From: an uncultured Latescibacterota bacterium | GTDB lineage: Bacteria; Latescibacterota; UBA2968 | Assembly: GCA_951812755.1 (NCBI GenBank) | Contig: OX638329.1 | Location: forward strand, 2,341,339-2,405,338 | Direction of reading: 5' to 3' | DNA length: 64,000 bases | In this document: positions 16,848-28,410 of the stretch, in pieces | How the letters are laid out: every line of letters starts with the position of its first letter | Numbering within the stretch: the stretch's first letter is position 1 | The notes under the pieces: generated by a model | What the model saw: only the letters and a program-made list of their open reading frames with translations | The model's database searches: none | What the model was told of the DNA's origin: nothing | Made by a program: the position numbers and the translations under genes

Positions 16848-18332
16848 TTAGATGGGAAAATCGTACGTTTCATCGCCCAGGCCATAGGGCTTGAGGGAAA
16901 TTTTGAGGATTCGCCTTGAGGGCCAGAGGGGCGCGACGAGTTGCGATTCCCATTCTGCGAGTGCTTGTTCTAATTCTTTTACAACCTGCGACTTTTCTTT
17001 TGAGAGGTCTGTGTGTTCCCCAATGTCGGTTTTCAGATCAAATAAGAGGGTTCTTTTGTCGTTTAGATTGATATATTTCCATTTTTCCTTTCGCACGCCC
17101 TTATTTGGCCCCGATCGCCAAAAGAGTGCGTCGTGAGGCTGGGTATCTGTCTTACCCGTGAGAAATGGTACGAGATTGACCCCATCAATCGCACGGTCGA
17201 GTTTCACGCCGGCAAGACCAACTGCTGTTGCGAATATATCGAGCGATGAGACAGGTGCTTCAATGACTTTGCCCGCGGGAAAATGCCCGGGCCATTGCAC
17301 CATGAACGGCACCCGCAGCCCGCCTTCAAATGGCAATATTTTCCCCGCATTTAGGGGATCGTTATAACAGGCCTGGGTGTAGTTGGCACACCCGTTGTCG
17401 CTTAAAAAAAATACAATGGTATTTTCTTCGATATCGAGGTCCTTCAACTTTTGCAAGACGGCACCTACACTGTCGTCAATGGCACTGACCATGGCCGAAT
17501 AGATACGTTTTTTTTTGTCCTTTATTTGTGGGAAACGGTTGTAATATTTGTCGGTTGCTTGTAACGGCGTGTGGGGGGCATTGTGAGCCAGATATAAAAA
17601 AAAGGGGTTATCCGCGTTTTGATCGATAAAGCTCAGGGCTTCTCGCGTGAAGGCGTCTGGCAAATACGTTGCTTCCTGGACTGTTGCGGTGTTTCGATAA
17701 ATCTGATGATGTGGCCCTCGTTTTTCCAGCTCTAATCTGCGCCGTTCGCCAGCCGTTCTGATCACCGTGTGTGTGTCTGGCCTGAGAGGCGGTTCCACAT
17801 AGCTGTTTTCACCGTGAAGAAATCCGAAATACGAATCAAAACCCCTGTTGGTTGGCAGGAATTGCGCTTGTGAACCCAGGTGCCACTTGCCGACCATGCC
17901 GGTTGTATATCCCGCAGTTTTCAACACCTCGGCTAAGGTGGTTTCCGAAGTAGGCAAACCGAGTCCTTCGCGATGCGCCCGAGCCGCGCCACCGGCATTG
18001 TATTCATGTCCAAAGCGTTGCTGATATCGGCCCGTGAGTAGCCCAGCCCGCGATGGACTGCACAGAGGCGCAGTGACATACCCGTCGGTGAATTTGATGC
18101 CCCGTTTTGCGAGCGAAGATATATTGGGTGTGGAGACTTCGGGGCGTCCATAGCAGCATACGTCGCCATATCCCAGATCATCGGCGAGGATCACGATGAT
18201 ATTGGGGTGTTTGTTTGCCAACTGTTCTCGTCCGTGCAATGCCCCCGGCATCATCAGACCCGCCGCGCCCGCACCCGCAAGTGCCATAAAATTTCGACGA
18301 TCCATATTGTCAGTATCTGTTTTCTTTTTCAT
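16848..18332 (-). CDS. Exported type I sulfatase (Tat signal)
   Basis: A 494-residue sulfatase with a twin-arginine signal (DRRNFMALAGAGAAGLM, residues 11-27), so it folds in the cytoplasm and acts in the periplasm or outside. Metal-binding DD51-52 and the formylglycine signature C91-S-P-S-R are present, as are the KWHLGS and FFLSDNGC blocks. Export contrasts with the three other sulfatases in this window, which lack signals, and suits attack on sulfated polymers or oligosaccharides (inference). The sugar isomerase gene follows in the same direction. PhyH at 18476 is divergent. Confidence 0.93.
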   Translation of the reverse strand: MKKKTDTDNMDRRNFMALAGAGAAGLMMPGALHGREQLANKHPNIIVILADDLGYGDVCCYGRPEVSTPNISSLAKRGIKFTDGYVTAPLCSPSRAGLLTGRYQQRFGHEYNAGGAARAHREGLGLPTSETTLAEVLKTAGYTTGMVGKWHLGSQAQFLPTNRGFDSYFGFLHGENSYVEPPLRPDTHTVIRTAGERRRLELEKRGPHHQIYRNTATVQEATYLPDAFTREALSFIDQNADNPFFLYLAHNAPHTPLQATDKYYNRFPQIKDKKKRIYSAMVSAIDDSVGAVLQKLKDLDIEENTIVFFLSDNGCANYTQACYNDPLNAGKILPFEGGLRVPFMVQWPGHFPAGKVIEAPVSSLDIFATAVGLAGVKLDRAIDGVNLVPFLTGKTDTQPHDALFWRSGPNKGVRKEKWKYINLNDKRTLLFDLKTDIGEHTDLSKEKSQVVKELEQALAEWESQLVAPLWPSRRILKISLKPYGLGDETYDFPI

Positions 18333-18475
18333 GACAGTCTCTATCTTTTTTTGACAATCTCAAATGGAATGCGCGATCAACTATTCGATCTCAGAACCAG
18401 TTTGATTTCTGACCACTGACCCATTATACTGATTATGCGGTGTATTCGGTAGTTAAAACGACAAAGGAAAATAAA

Positions 18476-19291
18476 ATGAAGACCCTGAACGCAAAAGAAA
18501 TCGAAGCATTTAGAGAGCGGGGATACCACGTTGCGCGGGGCGTGTTTGATCGGGATGAGATTGCGCGTTTGCGCGAAGGATATGACTATATTCTCGAACT
18601 GGCTGCTCGGACAGACCTTCCGGATGCAATTCTTCAGGGCAAAGACCGCGAAGTGCATATTCACTTGCAGACGCCCAGGCCGATGGTTGGCACAAAGGCT
18701 GTTCCGTATCTGCGAAAAGTCCAGTGGCCGTCTCTCATTCACCCTGCGTTTGAGGAGATTCGGAATAGTGCAAAATTTCCTACTCTATTGGAGCCGTTGA
18801 TCGGAACGTCATTGAAGCAGTATATCAATCAGATTAATTTCAAGATGCCTGGCGGGGATATTCACTTTCCATGGCATCAGGATATCCGCCCCATACCGGC
18901 GTTTCGCGATCAGGTGAACAATTATGTACAGACCATTATTGTGGTGGATGAAGCGACTGTTGCCAATGGCTGTTTGCACATTGTTCCCGGCAGTCACAAG
19001 TTGGGAAATTTGAAGGTGATGCGCTATGCAAAAGGAGAAGTTGAAGATCAGGTGGATGTGTCATCGGCTGTACCTTGTGAGGCAATGCCGGGTGATGTGG
19101 TGATGTTCACGTCTTATACGGTTCACGGCTCGTCACCAAATACGACGGATAAGCCACGGCGTTCGTATATCAATGGATTTGTTCGCGCTTCGGCATGTGA
19201 TGTGGGAAAGTGGGCATTTCTGGACGGGAAACCCGTTCCGATTACGAGTGACCGCGATTATCACGAGATTCGCTATGGGACTGCCGGTTAA
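18476..19291 (+). CDS. Phytanoyl-CoA dioxygenase (PhyH) family protein
   Basis: A 271-residue non-haem Fe(II)/2-oxoglutarate oxygenase. H134-x-D136 in FPWHQDIRP plus a distal His in YTVHGSSPN form the iron facial triad, and RRSYINGF provides the Arg that binds 2-oxoglutarate. The family hydroxylates many small molecules, so the name does not imply phytanoyl-CoA as substrate. ATG 18476 with AAAGGA is preferred to the GTG-type start 36 bases upstream. It is followed 17 bases later by the ceramidase-like gene. Confidence 0.9.
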   Translation: MKTLNAKEIEAFRERGYHVARGVFDRDEIARLREGYDYILELAARTDLPDAILQGKDREVHIHLQTPRPMVGTKAVPYLRKVQWPSLIHPAFEEIRNSAKFPTLLEPLIGTSLKQYINQINFKMPGGDIHFPWHQDIRPIPAFRDQVNNYVQTIIVVDEATVANGCLHIVPGSHKLGNLKVMRYAKGEVEDQVDVSSAVPCEAMPGDVVMFTSYTVHGSSPNTTDKPRRSYINGFVRASACDVGKWAFLDGKPVPITSDRDYHEIRYGTAG

Positions 19292-19308
19292 ATAAAGAGA
19301 GGTTCATA

Positions 19309-20625
19309 ATGCGTAAGGCAAAAGCCGGTTGGGCACAGTTTGATTCAACGCCGCCGCTGGGGCTGCCAATGGGCGGTCGAGGTCCGCGGTTTTCACCCGG
19401 GGCTGAGGTGCTTGATCCTCTGGTTGCGCAGGCGGTTGTTATTGAGGATCAAAAGGGTTATCGCACGGTCTGGGTCTCGATTGATATGATCGGGATGACA
19501 TGGCATGTGACGAGTCGTTTGCGCTGCGAGCTGGCTGCGATAGCGGGTATTCCTTTTGAAGCGATTATTGTCAATTTTTCGCATACGCACAGCGGTCCCA
19601 TGTCCGGGTTTGAAGGATATGCTACGACTGTGGCTAAACCAGAAGAACTCGAGGCTTATGAAACTGATTTGCTGTCTCGCACGATAAAAGTGGTGGTCGA
19701 AGCCATCGAGAATATGCGAGAAGTCTCTATTTGTGTGCATCGCGGCACGTCTGAGATTGGGATTAACAGGCGCAGGCGGGGTGCCGATGGCAGTATGGAG
19801 ATGAGGCCGAATCCAGACGGATATATGAATCGAGATCTCTGGGTGCTCGATCTCGTCGCGGAAGACGGTCGTTGTGTGCTGTTTAACTATGGATGCCATC
19901 CGGTGATGGTTTACGGTTTTGCCTGGGATGGCATTTCTGCTGATTTTCCAGGCGTATGTCGCAATCGACTGGTCGAATCTCTCGGTCCGAATACGCACGC
20001 ACAGTTTATTCAAGGGCTTGCGGGCAATATTCGACCGCGCCGCCTCGCGGAGGCAGACGCATTTCGCAAATCTACGCCAGAGGATGTTATTGCAACGGGG
20101 TCTCAACTCGCCGATGATGTTCTCGCGGCTATGGATGCGGGCGGTGAATTGTTGGAATTGGACATCAATTGCGTTTCGGAATTCGCACTGGCTCCGCGCG
20201 ATTGTGATGCGATTCCGCCCCTTGCCCACTGGGAAACACTTGCCAAGAGCGAGGCAGAACTCGAACAAAATCTCGGTGCGTATTGGGTCGAGCGTTTGGG
20301 GTCTGGCATACCGCCAGCGCGTTTTTTCCCCTGGTCGGTGGGTCTTATTCGCTTGACGGAGAAACACACTATTGCGTGGCTTGGCAATGAGGTTGTTGCC
20401 GAGTGGCTTCCCCTGTTGAGATCTTATCTCAATGATCCGGATCTCATTGCCTGGGGATATTGTCAGGATGGGCGCAATTACATGCCGACAGACGCGCTTA
20501 TTCCCGAAGGTGGGTACGAAGTTGTCCACGCGAATGCCTATACCAAAGCTGGTCCCGGTCCGTTCCAGATTGGTATTGACGAGGTGACAAAGAAGACATT
20601 TCTGGAACTGGCCAAAAGGCTGTGA
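19309..20625 (+). CDS. Neutral/alkaline ceramidase N-terminal-domain-like hydrolase
   Basis: A 438-residue protein whose first half resembles the neutral ceramidase N-terminal domain: an early FDSTPPLGLPMGG segment, VWVSIDMIGM, and H92-T-H94-S-G-P, which are zinc ligands in that family; a later NYGCHPVMVYG gives another His. There is no signal peptide, and it is shorter than true ceramidases. Related proteins are common in environmental genomes without known activity, so 'amidase-like hydrolase' is as far as sequence goes. Probably co-transcribed with the PhyH gene. Confidence 0.7.
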   Translation: MRKAKAGWAQFDSTPPLGLPMGGRGPRFSPGAEVLDPLVAQAVVIEDQKGYRTVWVSIDMIGMTWHVTSRLRCELAAIAGIPFEAIIVNFSHTHSGPMSGFEGYATTVAKPEELEAYETDLLSRTIKVVVEAIENMREVSICVHRGTSEIGINRRRRGADGSMEMRPNPDGYMNRDLWVLDLVAEDGRCVLFNYGCHPVMVYGFAWDGISADFPGVCRNRLVESLGPNTHAQFIQGLAGNIRPRRLAEADAFRKSTPEDVIATGSQLADDVLAAMDAGGELLELDINCVSEFALAPRDCDAIPPLAHWETLAKSEAELEQNLGAYWVERLGSGIPPARFFPWSVGLIRLTEKHTIAWLGNEVVAEWLPLLRSYLNDPDLIAWGYCQDGRNYMPTDALIPEGGYEVVHANAYTKAGPGPFQIGIDEVTKKTFLELAKRL

Positions 20626-20628
20626 CGG

Positions 20629-21720
20629 TCAGTTCTGATTAGATCGCCTGCGCCGTCCGCGTCGCCGCTCTTCGCGCCACCGTTCGTATGCTTCTTCGTC
20701 AAATGTGATAACGGGGACCTCACCTCGCCACGCATTGGCAATGATGGGCATAATGCGCGATGTCGCCAATTGGAAATCCCGTCCAAAAGGTCTCGGGTTT
20801 GGAAACCATTTCCACAGCAGAGCGCCCGCAATGCGCGGTTCATTTTCAATGGCTTCAAGCGCGACGCGCCAGCACATTTCCTGTAAGGCGCGCGCGCCAT
20901 CGTCATCTACGAGATATGTCCACGGTTCTGACGCTGCTTTATAAGATTGGTTGTATCCCAATTCGGTAAATACGATGTCGCGATCTATTTTTTTAGCATA
21001 AGCTCGCAATTCTTTTACCAGACGATTCCATCCTGTACGGAGGTCGGCCTCTGTGGGGTCTTGGTTTTTCGCTATCGGGAAATAGCTCTGAATACCAATC
21101 GCATCCAGGGCATCCCAGAATGGCACGCGCGTGTAATCTGACCAATTCGCCGCATAGGTGATCCGTCCTTTATATATTTTTCGCACATCTGCAATCAGGG
21201 AACGCCATTCGGCTTCGTGATGCAGGGTTTTGTCCAATTCTGTCCCGACGACAAATGCATCGGCGTCTTTGCAGGCTTCGGCCACGGCCAAAATCCAGGC
21301 GCGATAATCCGCCCAGAAGCGCTTCCATTCTTCCTCAGAGCGAAACGCAATTTCGCCGCGCCACTCAAATCCCGACCGCCAGTATGCCAGATGCGGCTTG
21401 ATGCAAATTTTCAATCCCCGTTTGTGGGCTTCTACAATGGGTCGCGTCCAGTGCGCGGGAGCCAAATCACTGGCGCCTTCAAACCGTCTCACCCTGACCG
21501 ATCCGTCCTGCGAGATGCCCGCATAGGGATGGGTCGCCACCCAGTTTGCCCCCAGAATTTCAATATCTCGCAGTGTTGAAACCATTTCGTCACTCGCCCA
21601 ATCTCGCCCACCCCCGTGCGTTGAAATCGTGATCCCCCGCATTGGCGCATCATCGTCAAATGCATGGGGTTCAAACGCGGTTAATAAGCTGAATAATAGA
21701 ATGAAGCAATAACGAGGCAT
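20629..21720 (-). CDS. Exported glycoside hydrolase, GH113/GTA-TIM-like
   Basis: A 363-residue protein with an N-terminal signal sequence (about residues 1-20, CFILLFSLLTAFEPHA) and a TIM-barrel glycosidase. MRGITIST starts strand 1, KPHLAYW lies near residue 108, E161 in VVGTELDKT fits the acid/base, and E253 in VFTELGYNQS fits the nucleophile, the spacing seen in GH113 beta-mannanases. The C-terminus is very basic (RRRGRRRRS). The substrate, probably a mannan or related glycan, is inference. It is convergent with the ceramidase-like gene with three bases between stops. Confidence 0.75.
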   Translation of the reverse strand: MPRYCFILLFSLLTAFEPHAFDDDAPMRGITISTHGGGRDWASDEMVSTLRDIEILGANWVATHPYAGISQDGSVRVRRFEGASDLAPAHWTRPIVEAHKRGLKICIKPHLAYWRSGFEWRGEIAFRSEEEWKRFWADYRAWILAVAEACKDADAFVVGTELDKTLHHEAEWRSLIADVRKIYKGRITYAANWSDYTRVPFWDALDAIGIQSYFPIAKNQDPTEADLRTGWNRLVKELRAYAKKIDRDIVFTELGYNQSYKAASEPWTYLVDDDGARALQEMCWRVALEAIENEPRIAGALLWKWFPNPRPFGRDFQLATSRIMPIIANAWRGEVPVITFDEEAYERWREERRRGRRRRSNQN

Positions 21721-21739
21721 GATGGCCTTTCATTTATGC

Positions 21740-21766
21740 AAAAAAGGCGCAGTTTATACTGCGCCC
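21740..21766 (-). terminator. Rho-independent terminator after gltD
   Basis: On the minus strand a perfect 8-bp stem GGCGCAGT / ACTGCGCC with a 4-base loop is followed by a run of six T. It lies 75 bases past the gltD stop codon. Confidence 0.85.
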
Positions 21767-21840
21767 TCCCGTGTGGTCTGATTCGTTTTTATCACTGGAT
21801 AGAATCATTCCAGTGCAGGCTCTGAAAATCCTGATCCTTG

Positions 21841-23334
21841 TTACGGTAGATCGGTCGATCCCATGAGGTAGCGGTCAGCTTCTCGGGCGGCACCGCGACC
21901 TTCTGCGAAGGCGAAGACAACGAGGCTCATGCCCCGGCGCACATCACCTGCGACAAAGAGACCGGGGATTCTGGTGGTGAACTCGCCTTCGATGGCTTTG
22001 GCGTTGGAGCGTTCGTCGCGTTCGAGTTCGAGTTCTTCCAGAATGGTATCTTCGGGACCGAGCCACCCCATAGATAGGAAGACGAGATCCGCGGGCCATT
22101 CTTTTTCCGTGCCGGGCACTTCGCGGAATGGCGCGCCATTTTCTGCGGGTACCCATTCCACTTGCATGGTTTTTAATGCTTTGAGTGTGCCGTTTTTATC
22201 ACCGATAAATTCCGTGGTGCTGATGAGATATTCGCGTGGATCTCTGCCAAAAATGGCGGCGGCTTCCTCTTGACCATAATCGGTTTTGAAAATGAGTGGC
22301 ATTTGTGGCCAGGGGTTGCTGTCGGTGCGCGTTTTGGGGGGTTCGGGAATAATGTCGAATTGGTACAGGCTTTTGCATCTGTGGCGCATTGCCGTGCCCA
22401 CGCAGTCGGTTCCCGTATCCCCTCCGCCGAGCACGATAACGTGTTTGTCTTTGGCGTTTATATAATTGCCGTCTTCATGGTTGGAGTCGAGCAGGCTTTT
22501 GGTGTTTTTGTGCAAATACTCAATGGCCTGATGCACGCCGTTGAGTTCGCGGCCTTTGATGGGAAGGTCGCGGGGTTTGAGTGCGCCAATGCAGAGCACG
22601 ACCGCGTCGTATTCATTGAGGAGATCTTTTGCCAGCAGGTCTTTGCCAATTTCGGTATTGGCGATAAACTCGATACCCGATTCGATCATGAGGTCAATGC
22701 GGCGTTGCACAACTTCTTTTTTGTCGAGTTTCATGTTGGGAATACCGTACATGAGCAATCCGCCAATGCGGTCGGAACGCTCGTAAACGGTAACTTTGTG
22801 CCCGGCTTTGTTGAGTTGTGCCGCGCAAGAGAGGCCTGCTGGACCTGAACCCACGACGGCCACGCGCTTGCCCGTTCGCTTGTCGGGTATATCGGGTATT
22901 ACCCAGCCTTCTTCCCAGCCTTTGTCAATGATGGAAACTTCGATGTTTTTGATGGTGACGGCAGGGTCTGTCATGCCCAGCACGCAGGATCCCTCGCAGG
23001 GGGCTGGACAAACGCGACCCGTAAATTCGGGAAAGTTGTTGGTTTTGTGCAATCGTTCGAGGGCTTCTTTCCAGAGGCCGCGATACACGAGGTCATTCCA
23101 CTCGGGAATGAGGTTGTTGATGGGACAGCCAGAAGGAAAGGGTGTGGATTCGGGCAGGCGTACACCGGTATGGCAAAAAGGTATGCCACAGTCCATACAT
23201 CGCGCACCCTGTTCCTGAAGTTTTACATCGGGGTGATGGTGATGAAATTCTTCCCAGTCTTTGATGCGCTGTGCGGGGTCTCTATCGGCCGGAAGTTCTC
23301 GCTGAAATTCCATGAATCCGGTCGGTTTTCCCAT
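21841..23334 (-). CDS. gltD: Glutamate synthase small subunit
   Basis: A 497-residue FAD/NAD(P)H oxidoreductase subunit that feeds electrons to GltB. Cys-rich N-terminal [4Fe-4S] motifs ([10 protein letters not shown] and CPAPCEGSC) precede the FAD Rossmann loop [15 protein letters not shown], the NADPH loop [11 protein letters not shown], and a closing [12 protein letters not shown] 23334 with AAAGGAG six bases upstream is chosen over an upstream in-frame start at 23352. The ATG lies 14 bases downstream of the gltB stop, so both belong to one operon. It converts 2-oxoglutarate plus glutamine to two glutamate with GltB. Confidence 0.95.
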   Translation of the reverse strand: MGKPTGFMEFQRELPADRDPAQRIKDWEEFHHHHPDVKLQEQGARCMDCGIPFCHTGVRLPESTPFPSGCPINNLIPEWNDLVYRGLWKEALERLHKTNNFPEFTGRVCPAPCEGSCVLGMTDPAVTIKNIEVSIIDKGWEEGWVIPDIPDKRTGKRVAVVGSGPAGLSCAAQLNKAGHKVTVYERSDRIGGLLMYGIPNMKLDKKEVVQRRIDLMIESGIEFIANTEIGKDLLAKDLLNEYDAVVLCIGALKPRDLPIKGRELNGVHQAIEYLHKNTKSLLDSNHEDGNYINAKDKHVIVLGGGDTGTDCVGTAMRHRCKSLYQFDIIPEPPKTRTDSNPWPQMPLIFKTDYGQEEAAAIFGRDPREYLISTTEFIGDKNGTLKALKTMQVEWVPAENGAPFREVPGTEKEWPADLVFLSMGWLGPEDTILEELELERDERSNAKAIEGEFTTRIPGLFVAGDVRRGMSLVVFAFAEGRGAAREADRYLMGSTDLP

Positions 23335-23348
23335 AAGTACTCCTTTTC

Positions 23349-26300
23349 TCAAGCTTCAACTTCTACGCCTTGGCGGAATGCTTCAAGCCATGCATCTTCG
23401 CCTTTCAAACCCTCTTGTTGTGCGGTTTCATAAGCTGATAGAATGCGCTTGTAGGGTTTGGGGAAGACTTTGACAAATTTGGGCAACATGTCATCCCAAT
23501 GGACGAGGATGTGTTGCGCCACGCTGCTCTCGGTGTAGTCGGCGTGTTTGGTGATCATGCTTTTGAGTTCTTCAATGTCTTCGTCGTTTTGGACGGGTTC
23601 GAGATCGACGAGTTCGGGATTGCAGCGTATGTGGAAATCACCGTCTTCGTCGAGCACATAAGCAATGCCACCGGACATGCCGGCTGCAAAGTTGCGTCCG
23701 GTTTTGCCCAAAATGACAGCCATCCCACCCGTCATATATTCACAGCCGTGATCACCAATGCCTTCGACGACCGCGCTAACGCCCGAGTTGCGTACGCAAA
23801 AGCGTTCTCCTGCCTGACCGCGAATGAAGGCTTGCCCATTGGTCGCACCGTAGAAAGATACGTTGCCGATGATGATGTTGTCTTCAGCTTTAAAGGTAGA
23901 TCCTTTGCGCGGATAGACAATCAGTTTGCTGCCGCACAGTCCCTTGCCAAAGTAGTCATTGGCGTCGCCTTCGAGGCGGAAGGTGATACCCGGTGGTGTA
24001 AAGGCCGCAAAAGATTGTCCGGCCGATCCCTCAAAGGTGACGTCAATAGTGTCTTCGGGCAGGCCATCGGGTCCGAAGCGTCGCGTGATTTCGCTACCGA
24101 GGATGGTGCCGACCACGCGGTTGGTATTTTTGATGTCGAATTTCGCGTGTACTTTGCTACCATCCTTGAGGGCGGGTTCGCAAAGTTCGAGGAGGATCTG
24201 GTTGTCCATGGCGTTTTCGAGACCGTGATCCTGTTCGATCTGGCAATAACGCCCGATTTCTGGATCGGCGTCTGGTTTTTCAAGAATGGGGGACAGGTCC
24301 AGATATTTCGCTTTCCAGTGATCGGTTTTTGCCTGGTGGAGCAGGTCGGTGCGGCCAATGAGTTCATCGATGGTGCGCACGCCGAGTTGCGCCATTATTT
24401 CGCGCATGTCCTGTGCGATAAAACGCAAGAAATTGACGACCTGGTCGGGATCGCCCATAAATTTTTTGCGCAGTTCGGGATGCTGCGTGGCCACACCCAC
24501 AGGGCAGGTATCGAGGTGGCAAACGCGCATCATAATACAGCCCATGGCGACGAGTGCTGTGGTGGCAAATCCAAATTCTTCGGCACCGAGCATGGCTGCA
24601 ATAATCACATCGCGACCGGTTTTGAGTTGTCCGTCGGTTTCGACTACGATGCGCGATCTCAGATTGTTGAGCACGAGGGTCTGGTGGGTTTCGGCAACGC
24701 CGAGTTCCCAGGGTAGGCCAGCGTGTTTGATGCTGGTTTGCGGCGATGCGCCGGTGCCGCCGTCAAGCCCGGAGATGAGTACCACATCGCCGTGCCCCTT
24801 GGACACGCCCGCTGCGACGATGCCTACATTGATTTCTGCGACGAGCTTGACGTTAATTCTGGCATGGTGGTTGGCATTTTTGAGATCGTGAATGAGTTGC
24901 GCCAGATCTTCGATGGAGTAAATATCGTGATGCGGCGGGGGTGAAATGAGTTCTACGCCCGGTGTGGAGTGCCGAACCGTGGCAATCCACGGATACACCT
25001 TTTTGCCAGGCAATTCACCGCCTTCGCCCGGTTTGGCACCTTGCGCCATTTTGATCTGTAATTCTTTGGCATTGACCAGATAATTGCTGGTGACGCCAAA
25101 GCGTCCAGAAGCCACTTGTTTGATGGCGCTGTTTTTGGAATCGCCATTGGGTTCGAGGGTATAACGCGCCGGATCTTCCCCTCCTTCGCCGGTGTTGCTT
25201 TTGCCACCCAGACGATTCATCGCAATGGCGAGTGCCTCGTGAGCTTCTTTGGATATCGATCCGTAGGACATGGCGCCGGACTTAAAGCGCCTGGTGATTG
25301 CTTCGACGGGTTCGACTTCGTCGATGGGAATGGGTTCGCTAGCATAGTTGAAGTCCAGGAGACCGCGCAGGGTCGCCAGGTTTTTGGCCTGTTGATCGAT
25401 GAGAACGGCGTATTCTTTGTACACGTCGTAGTCGTTGATGCGCGTGGCATGCTGGAGCTTGTGAATCGTAAGAGGATTAAAGAGGTGATATTCCCCACCT
25501 TGCCGCCACTGAAAATGCCCGCCCACATCGAGGGTGCTGCCATTGACTGAAATTTCGGGATACGCATCGCGATGCCGCATCAGGGCTTCTCGGGCAATGA
25601 CATCGAGGCCAATGCCATCTATGCGGGAGTCTGTCCAGGTAAAGTATTGGTCAACGATGTTTTTTGAAATGCCAACTGCTTCAAAAATTTGAGCACCCCG
25701 ATACGACTTGATGGTGGAGATGCCCATTTTGGCCATGACTTTGACCACGCCTTTGGTTGCGGATTTGACATATCCCTTGACCGCATCGCGGTAGGAGATA
25801 TCGGTCAATTGCTTTTCGGCGATCATGTCGGCCAGGCTTTCATAAGCCATATAGGGATTGATCGCCTGAGCGCCGTAGCCGATGAGCAAGCAGAAGTGAT
25901 GCACTTCGCGGGGTTCACCTGTTTCGAGGGCAATCCCGGTTTTGGTGCGCTTGCCTTCTCGGATGAGGTGGTGGTGAAGACCGCTCATGGCCAGGAGCGC
26001 GGGAATGGGCGCGCGGTCTTTGTCGATACCGCGATCTGAAAGAATGAGAATGGTATAACCGTCTTCAATAGCTTTGTCGGCTTCTGCACACAATTTGTGC
26101 ATGGCTTTTTCGAGGCCGGCTTCGCCATCGGCCACGTCAAAGAGCATGGGAATAGTGATGGCTTTGAGGCCCGGGCGGTCAACGTTGCGCAATTGCTCGA
26201 GTTCTTCATTGGTCAAAACGGGCGTATCGAGATGGATTTGCCTGCAACTTTCGGGTTCGGGAATCAGCAGATTGCGCTCGGGACCAATGGTGGCGTCAGC

Positions 26301-27923
26301 CGAGGTGATGACCTCTTCTTTGAGGGGATCGAGGGGTGGGTTGGTCACCTGGGCAAAGAGCTGTTTGAAGTAGTTGTAGAGCAGGTGTGGTTTGTTGGAC
26401 AATACCGCCAATGGCGCGTCGTTGCCCATTGATCCGACGGGATCGCGCCCAATTTTGGACATGGGACCAACAAAAATTTTGAGGTCTTCAAACGTATAGC
26501 CAAAAGCCTGTTGCCGCATGAGCACTTCGGCGTGATTTGTAGGGGGTGCAATGGGTGTGACTGCGGGCAGGTTCTTGAGTGAAATGAGATGGTCGTCGAG
26601 CCATTGCTGGTAGGGATACTCGGAAACCATTGACTGTTTGACTTCGTCGTCGGAAATGATGCGGCCCTTTTGGGTATCGACGAGGAGGATACGGCCGGGT
26701 TGCAATCGACCTTTGTAAGCGATGCGCTCGGGTTCTAATTCGCAGACACCCGCCTCGGAACTGAGGATGAGCAGGTCGTCTTTGGTGACGTAATAACGCG
26801 AGGGACGCAAGCCATTGCGGTCGAGGCAGGCACCCACGATCTCGCCATCGGTAAAGCCAATAGAAGCCGGGCCATCCCAGGGCTCCATGAGACAGGAATG
26901 GTATTCGTAGAAAGCGCGCCTTTCGGGACTCATGCTCTCGTGATTTTCCCAGGGTTCGGGAATCATCATGACGGCTGCGTGTGCCATTGAGCGGCCAGAG
27001 AGAGATAAAAATTCAAAACAGTTGTCAAAAATTGCGGAATCTGAGCCATCTTCGTAGAGTATGGGAGATATTTTTTCTATGTCGTCGCCCCAGAGCGCGG
27101 AAGCCAGCATGGCCTGTCGGGTTTTCATCCAGTTTTGATTCCCGCGCAGGGTATTGATTTCACCGTTGTGAATGAGGTAGCGATAGGGGTGCGACCGTTC
27201 CCAGGAGGGAAAGGTATTGGTGGAAAACCGGGAATGCACGAGGACAATCGCGGCTTCCATGCGGTGATCTTGCAGGTCGGGATAAAATTCGGGCACTTGC
27301 ATGGGCGTGAGCATGCCTTTGTACACAATGGTGCGAGACGACAGGCTGGGGATGTAAAAATTTTCGTCGTGCCCGGTATAGCGGATAGAATTGGTGGCGC
27401 GCTTGCGAATGACGTAGAGTTTGCGTTCAAATGCCATTGGGTCGGGCAAGTCGGCACTGCGACCGATAAAAATTTGCCACACAACGGGTTCACAGGATCT
27501 GGAGGTGAGGCCCAGATAGAAGTTGTCGGTGGGCACTTTGCGCCAGCCGAGGACTTCCTGCCCTTCTTCTTTGACAATATCCTCAATGATTTGACGCGTC
27601 CTTTGGCGGATGGACCGATCATCGTGATCGGTCATAAAAACCATGCCGACACCGTAGTGACCGGGATCTGGTATATCGATGCCAACTCCATTGCAGGCGT
27701 GTTCAAAGAACCGATGTGGAATTTGCATCAAAATGCCAGCACCGTCGCCCGTGTTATCTTCGGCACCGCGTGCGCCTCGGTGGTCGAGACAGACAAGGGA
27801 TTCGAGGGCCATTTTGACGATCTGGTTGGATTTTTCGCCTTTGATATTCACGACAAATCCAATGCCACAGGCGTCGCGTTCGTATTTGGGATTGTAGAGT
27901 CCGTGCTTGCGAGGATATGCCAT
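23349..27923 (-). CDS. gltB: Glutamate synthase large subunit
   Basis: A 1524-residue glutamine-2-oxoglutarate amidotransferase. Cleavage before C19 (DACGIGF) would free the N-terminal nucleophile that takes ammonia from glutamine. The class II amidotransferase domain fills about the first 430 residues, the FMN-binding synthase barrel is about 800-1200 ([25 protein letters not shown], and [17 protein letters not shown] for the 3Fe-4S cluster), and the C-terminal beta-helix GXGXG domain follows. The small subunit gene next to it suggests the NAD(P)H type, though a ferredoxin gene lies just upstream. Confidence 0.97.
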   Translation of the reverse strand: MAYPRKHGLYNPKYERDACGIGFVVNIKGEKSNQIVKMALESLVCLDHRGARGAEDNTGDGAGILMQIPHRFFEHACNGVGIDIPDPGHYGVGMVFMTDHDDRSIRQRTRQIIEDIVKEEGQEVLGWRKVPTDNFYLGLTSRSCEPVVWQIFIGRSADLPDPMAFERKLYVIRKRATNSIRYTGHDENFYIPSLSSRTIVYKGMLTPMQVPEFYPDLQDHRMEAAIVLVHSRFSTNTFPSWERSHPYRYLIHNGEINTLRGNQNWMKTRQAMLASALWGDDIEKISPILYEDGSDSAIFDNCFEFLSLSGRSMAHAAVMMIPEPWENHESMSPERRAFYEYHSCLMEPWDGPASIGFTDGEIVGACLDRNGLRPSRYYVTKDDLLILSSEAGVCELEPERIAYKGRLQPGRILLVDTQKGRIISDDEVKQSMVSEYPYQQWLDDHLISLKNLPAVTPIAPPTNHAEVLMRQQAFGYTFEDLKIFVGPMSKIGRDPVGSMGNDAPLAVLSNKPHLLYNYFKQLFAQVTNPPLDPLKEEVITSADATIGPERNLLIPEPESCRQIHLDTPVLTNEELEQLRNVDRPGLKAITIPMLFDVADGEAGLEKAMHKLCAEADKAIEDGYTILILSDRGIDKDRAPIPALLAMSGLHHHLIREGKRTKTGIALETGEPREVHHFCLLIGYGAQAINPYMAYESLADMIAEKQLTDISYRDAVKGYVKSATKGVVKVMAKMGISTIKSYRGAQIFEAVGISKNIVDQYFTWTDSRIDGIGLDVIAREALMRHRDAYPEISVNGSTLDVGGHFQWRQGGEYHLFNPLTIHKLQHATRINDYDVYKEYAVLIDQQAKNLATLRGLLDFNYASEPIPIDEVEPVEAITRRFKSGAMSYGSISKEAHEALAIAMNRLGGKSNTGEGGEDPARYTLEPNGDSKNSAIKQVASGRFGVTSNYLVNAKELQIKMAQGAKPGEGGELPGKKVYPWIATVRHSTPGVELISPPPHHDIYSIEDLAQLIHDLKNANHHARINVKLVAEINVGIVAAGVSKGHGDVVLISGLDGGTGASPQTSIKHAGLPWELGVAETHQTLVLNNLRSRIVVETDGQLKTGRDVIIAAMLGAEEFGFATTALVAMGCIMMRVCHLDTCPVGVATQHPELRKKFMGDPDQVVNFLRFIAQDMREIMAQLGVRTIDELIGRTDLLHQAKTDHWKAKYLDLSPILEKPDADPEIGRYCQIEQDHGLENAMDNQILLELCEPALKDGSKVHAKFDIKNTNRVVGTILGSEITRRFGPDGLPEDTIDVTFEGSAGQSFAAFTPPGITFRLEGDANDYFGKGLCGSKLIVYPRKGSTFKAEDNIIIGNVSFYGATNGQAFIRGQAGERFCVRNSGVSAVVEGIGDHGCEYMTGGMAVILGKTGRNFAAGMSGGIAYVLDEDGDFHIRCNPELVDLEPVQNDEDIEELKSMITKHADYTESSVAQHILVHWDDMLPKFVKVFPKPYKRILSAYETAQQEGLKGEDAWLEAFRQGVEVEA

Positions 27924-27951
27924 AAAATTATTCCTTAATCACATGGCGCGA

Positions 27952-27984
27952 AAATGCCAGAACCGCGATCCGGCCCTGGCATTT
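27952..27984 (-). terminator. Hairpin between ferredoxin and gltB genes
   Basis: A 9-bp perfect stem AAATGCCAG / CTGGCATTT encloses a G/C-rich loop that could pair further; on the minus strand it is followed by a short T run. It could be a terminator for the ferredoxin gene or an attenuator controlling read-through into gltB. No regulator site was recognised. Confidence 0.55.
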
Positions 27985-28008
27985 GAAAACCGGTTGTTTT
28001 GTTAGACG

Positions 28009-28272
28009 CTATTCAAAGGCGACTGCATTGATTTCGATGTACTCCAACCATTCGTCGGGCGTGTCTTCTTCGGCGAAGATCGCTTCAACTGGGCATTCGG
28101 GTTCACAGGCTCCGCAGTCGATGCATTCCTCTGGATGAATATAAAGCATATTGAGACGTTCATCTTCCGGTAAGTCGGTTGCATCGGGTTCGTAGATGCA
28201 GTCCACCGGACAAACTTCCACACAGGACCTGTCCATAACATCAATGCATGGCTCGGCGATAATATAGGCCAT
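28009..28272 (-). CDS. fdxA: 7Fe-type ferredoxin ([3Fe-4S][4Fe-4S])
   Basis: An 87-residue electron carrier. C9-x7-C17-x3-C21-P with C25 and then C50-xx-C53-xx-C56-xxx-C60-P is the pattern of actinobacterial/Azotobacter 7Fe ferredoxins, and the flanking sequence ([22 protein letters not shown]) agrees closely. The acidic C-terminus is usual. It is upstream of gltBD and downstream of the siroheme reductase on the same strand, so it may supply electrons to that reductase (inference). The start ATG has AGAGG upstream. Confidence 0.95.
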   Translation of the reverse strand: MAYIIAEPCIDVMDRSCVEVCPVDCIYEPDATDLPEDERLNMLYIHPEECIDCGACEPECPVEAIFAEEDTPDEWLEYIEINAVAFE

Positions 28273-28410
28273 TTTTATTACCTCTTTCCTTTGCTATTGT
28301 TTCGATCTCATCGGGCGTTGACTTTGCCAAATATACTTATTTGGTTGGCTTTGTCAAGTATTGTAAGTTAAAATTATGATTGCAGGTACACAAAAGAAGC
28401 ATTTTTACTT

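Noticed and set aside
19393-20529. 378-codon minus-strand frame opposite the ceramidase-like gene
   Set aside because: No domain and no ribosome site; the plus-strand gene has the HTHSGP motif.
23499-24716. 405-codon plus-strand frame opposite gltB
   Set aside because: Complete overlap with the glutamate synthase gene and no domain.
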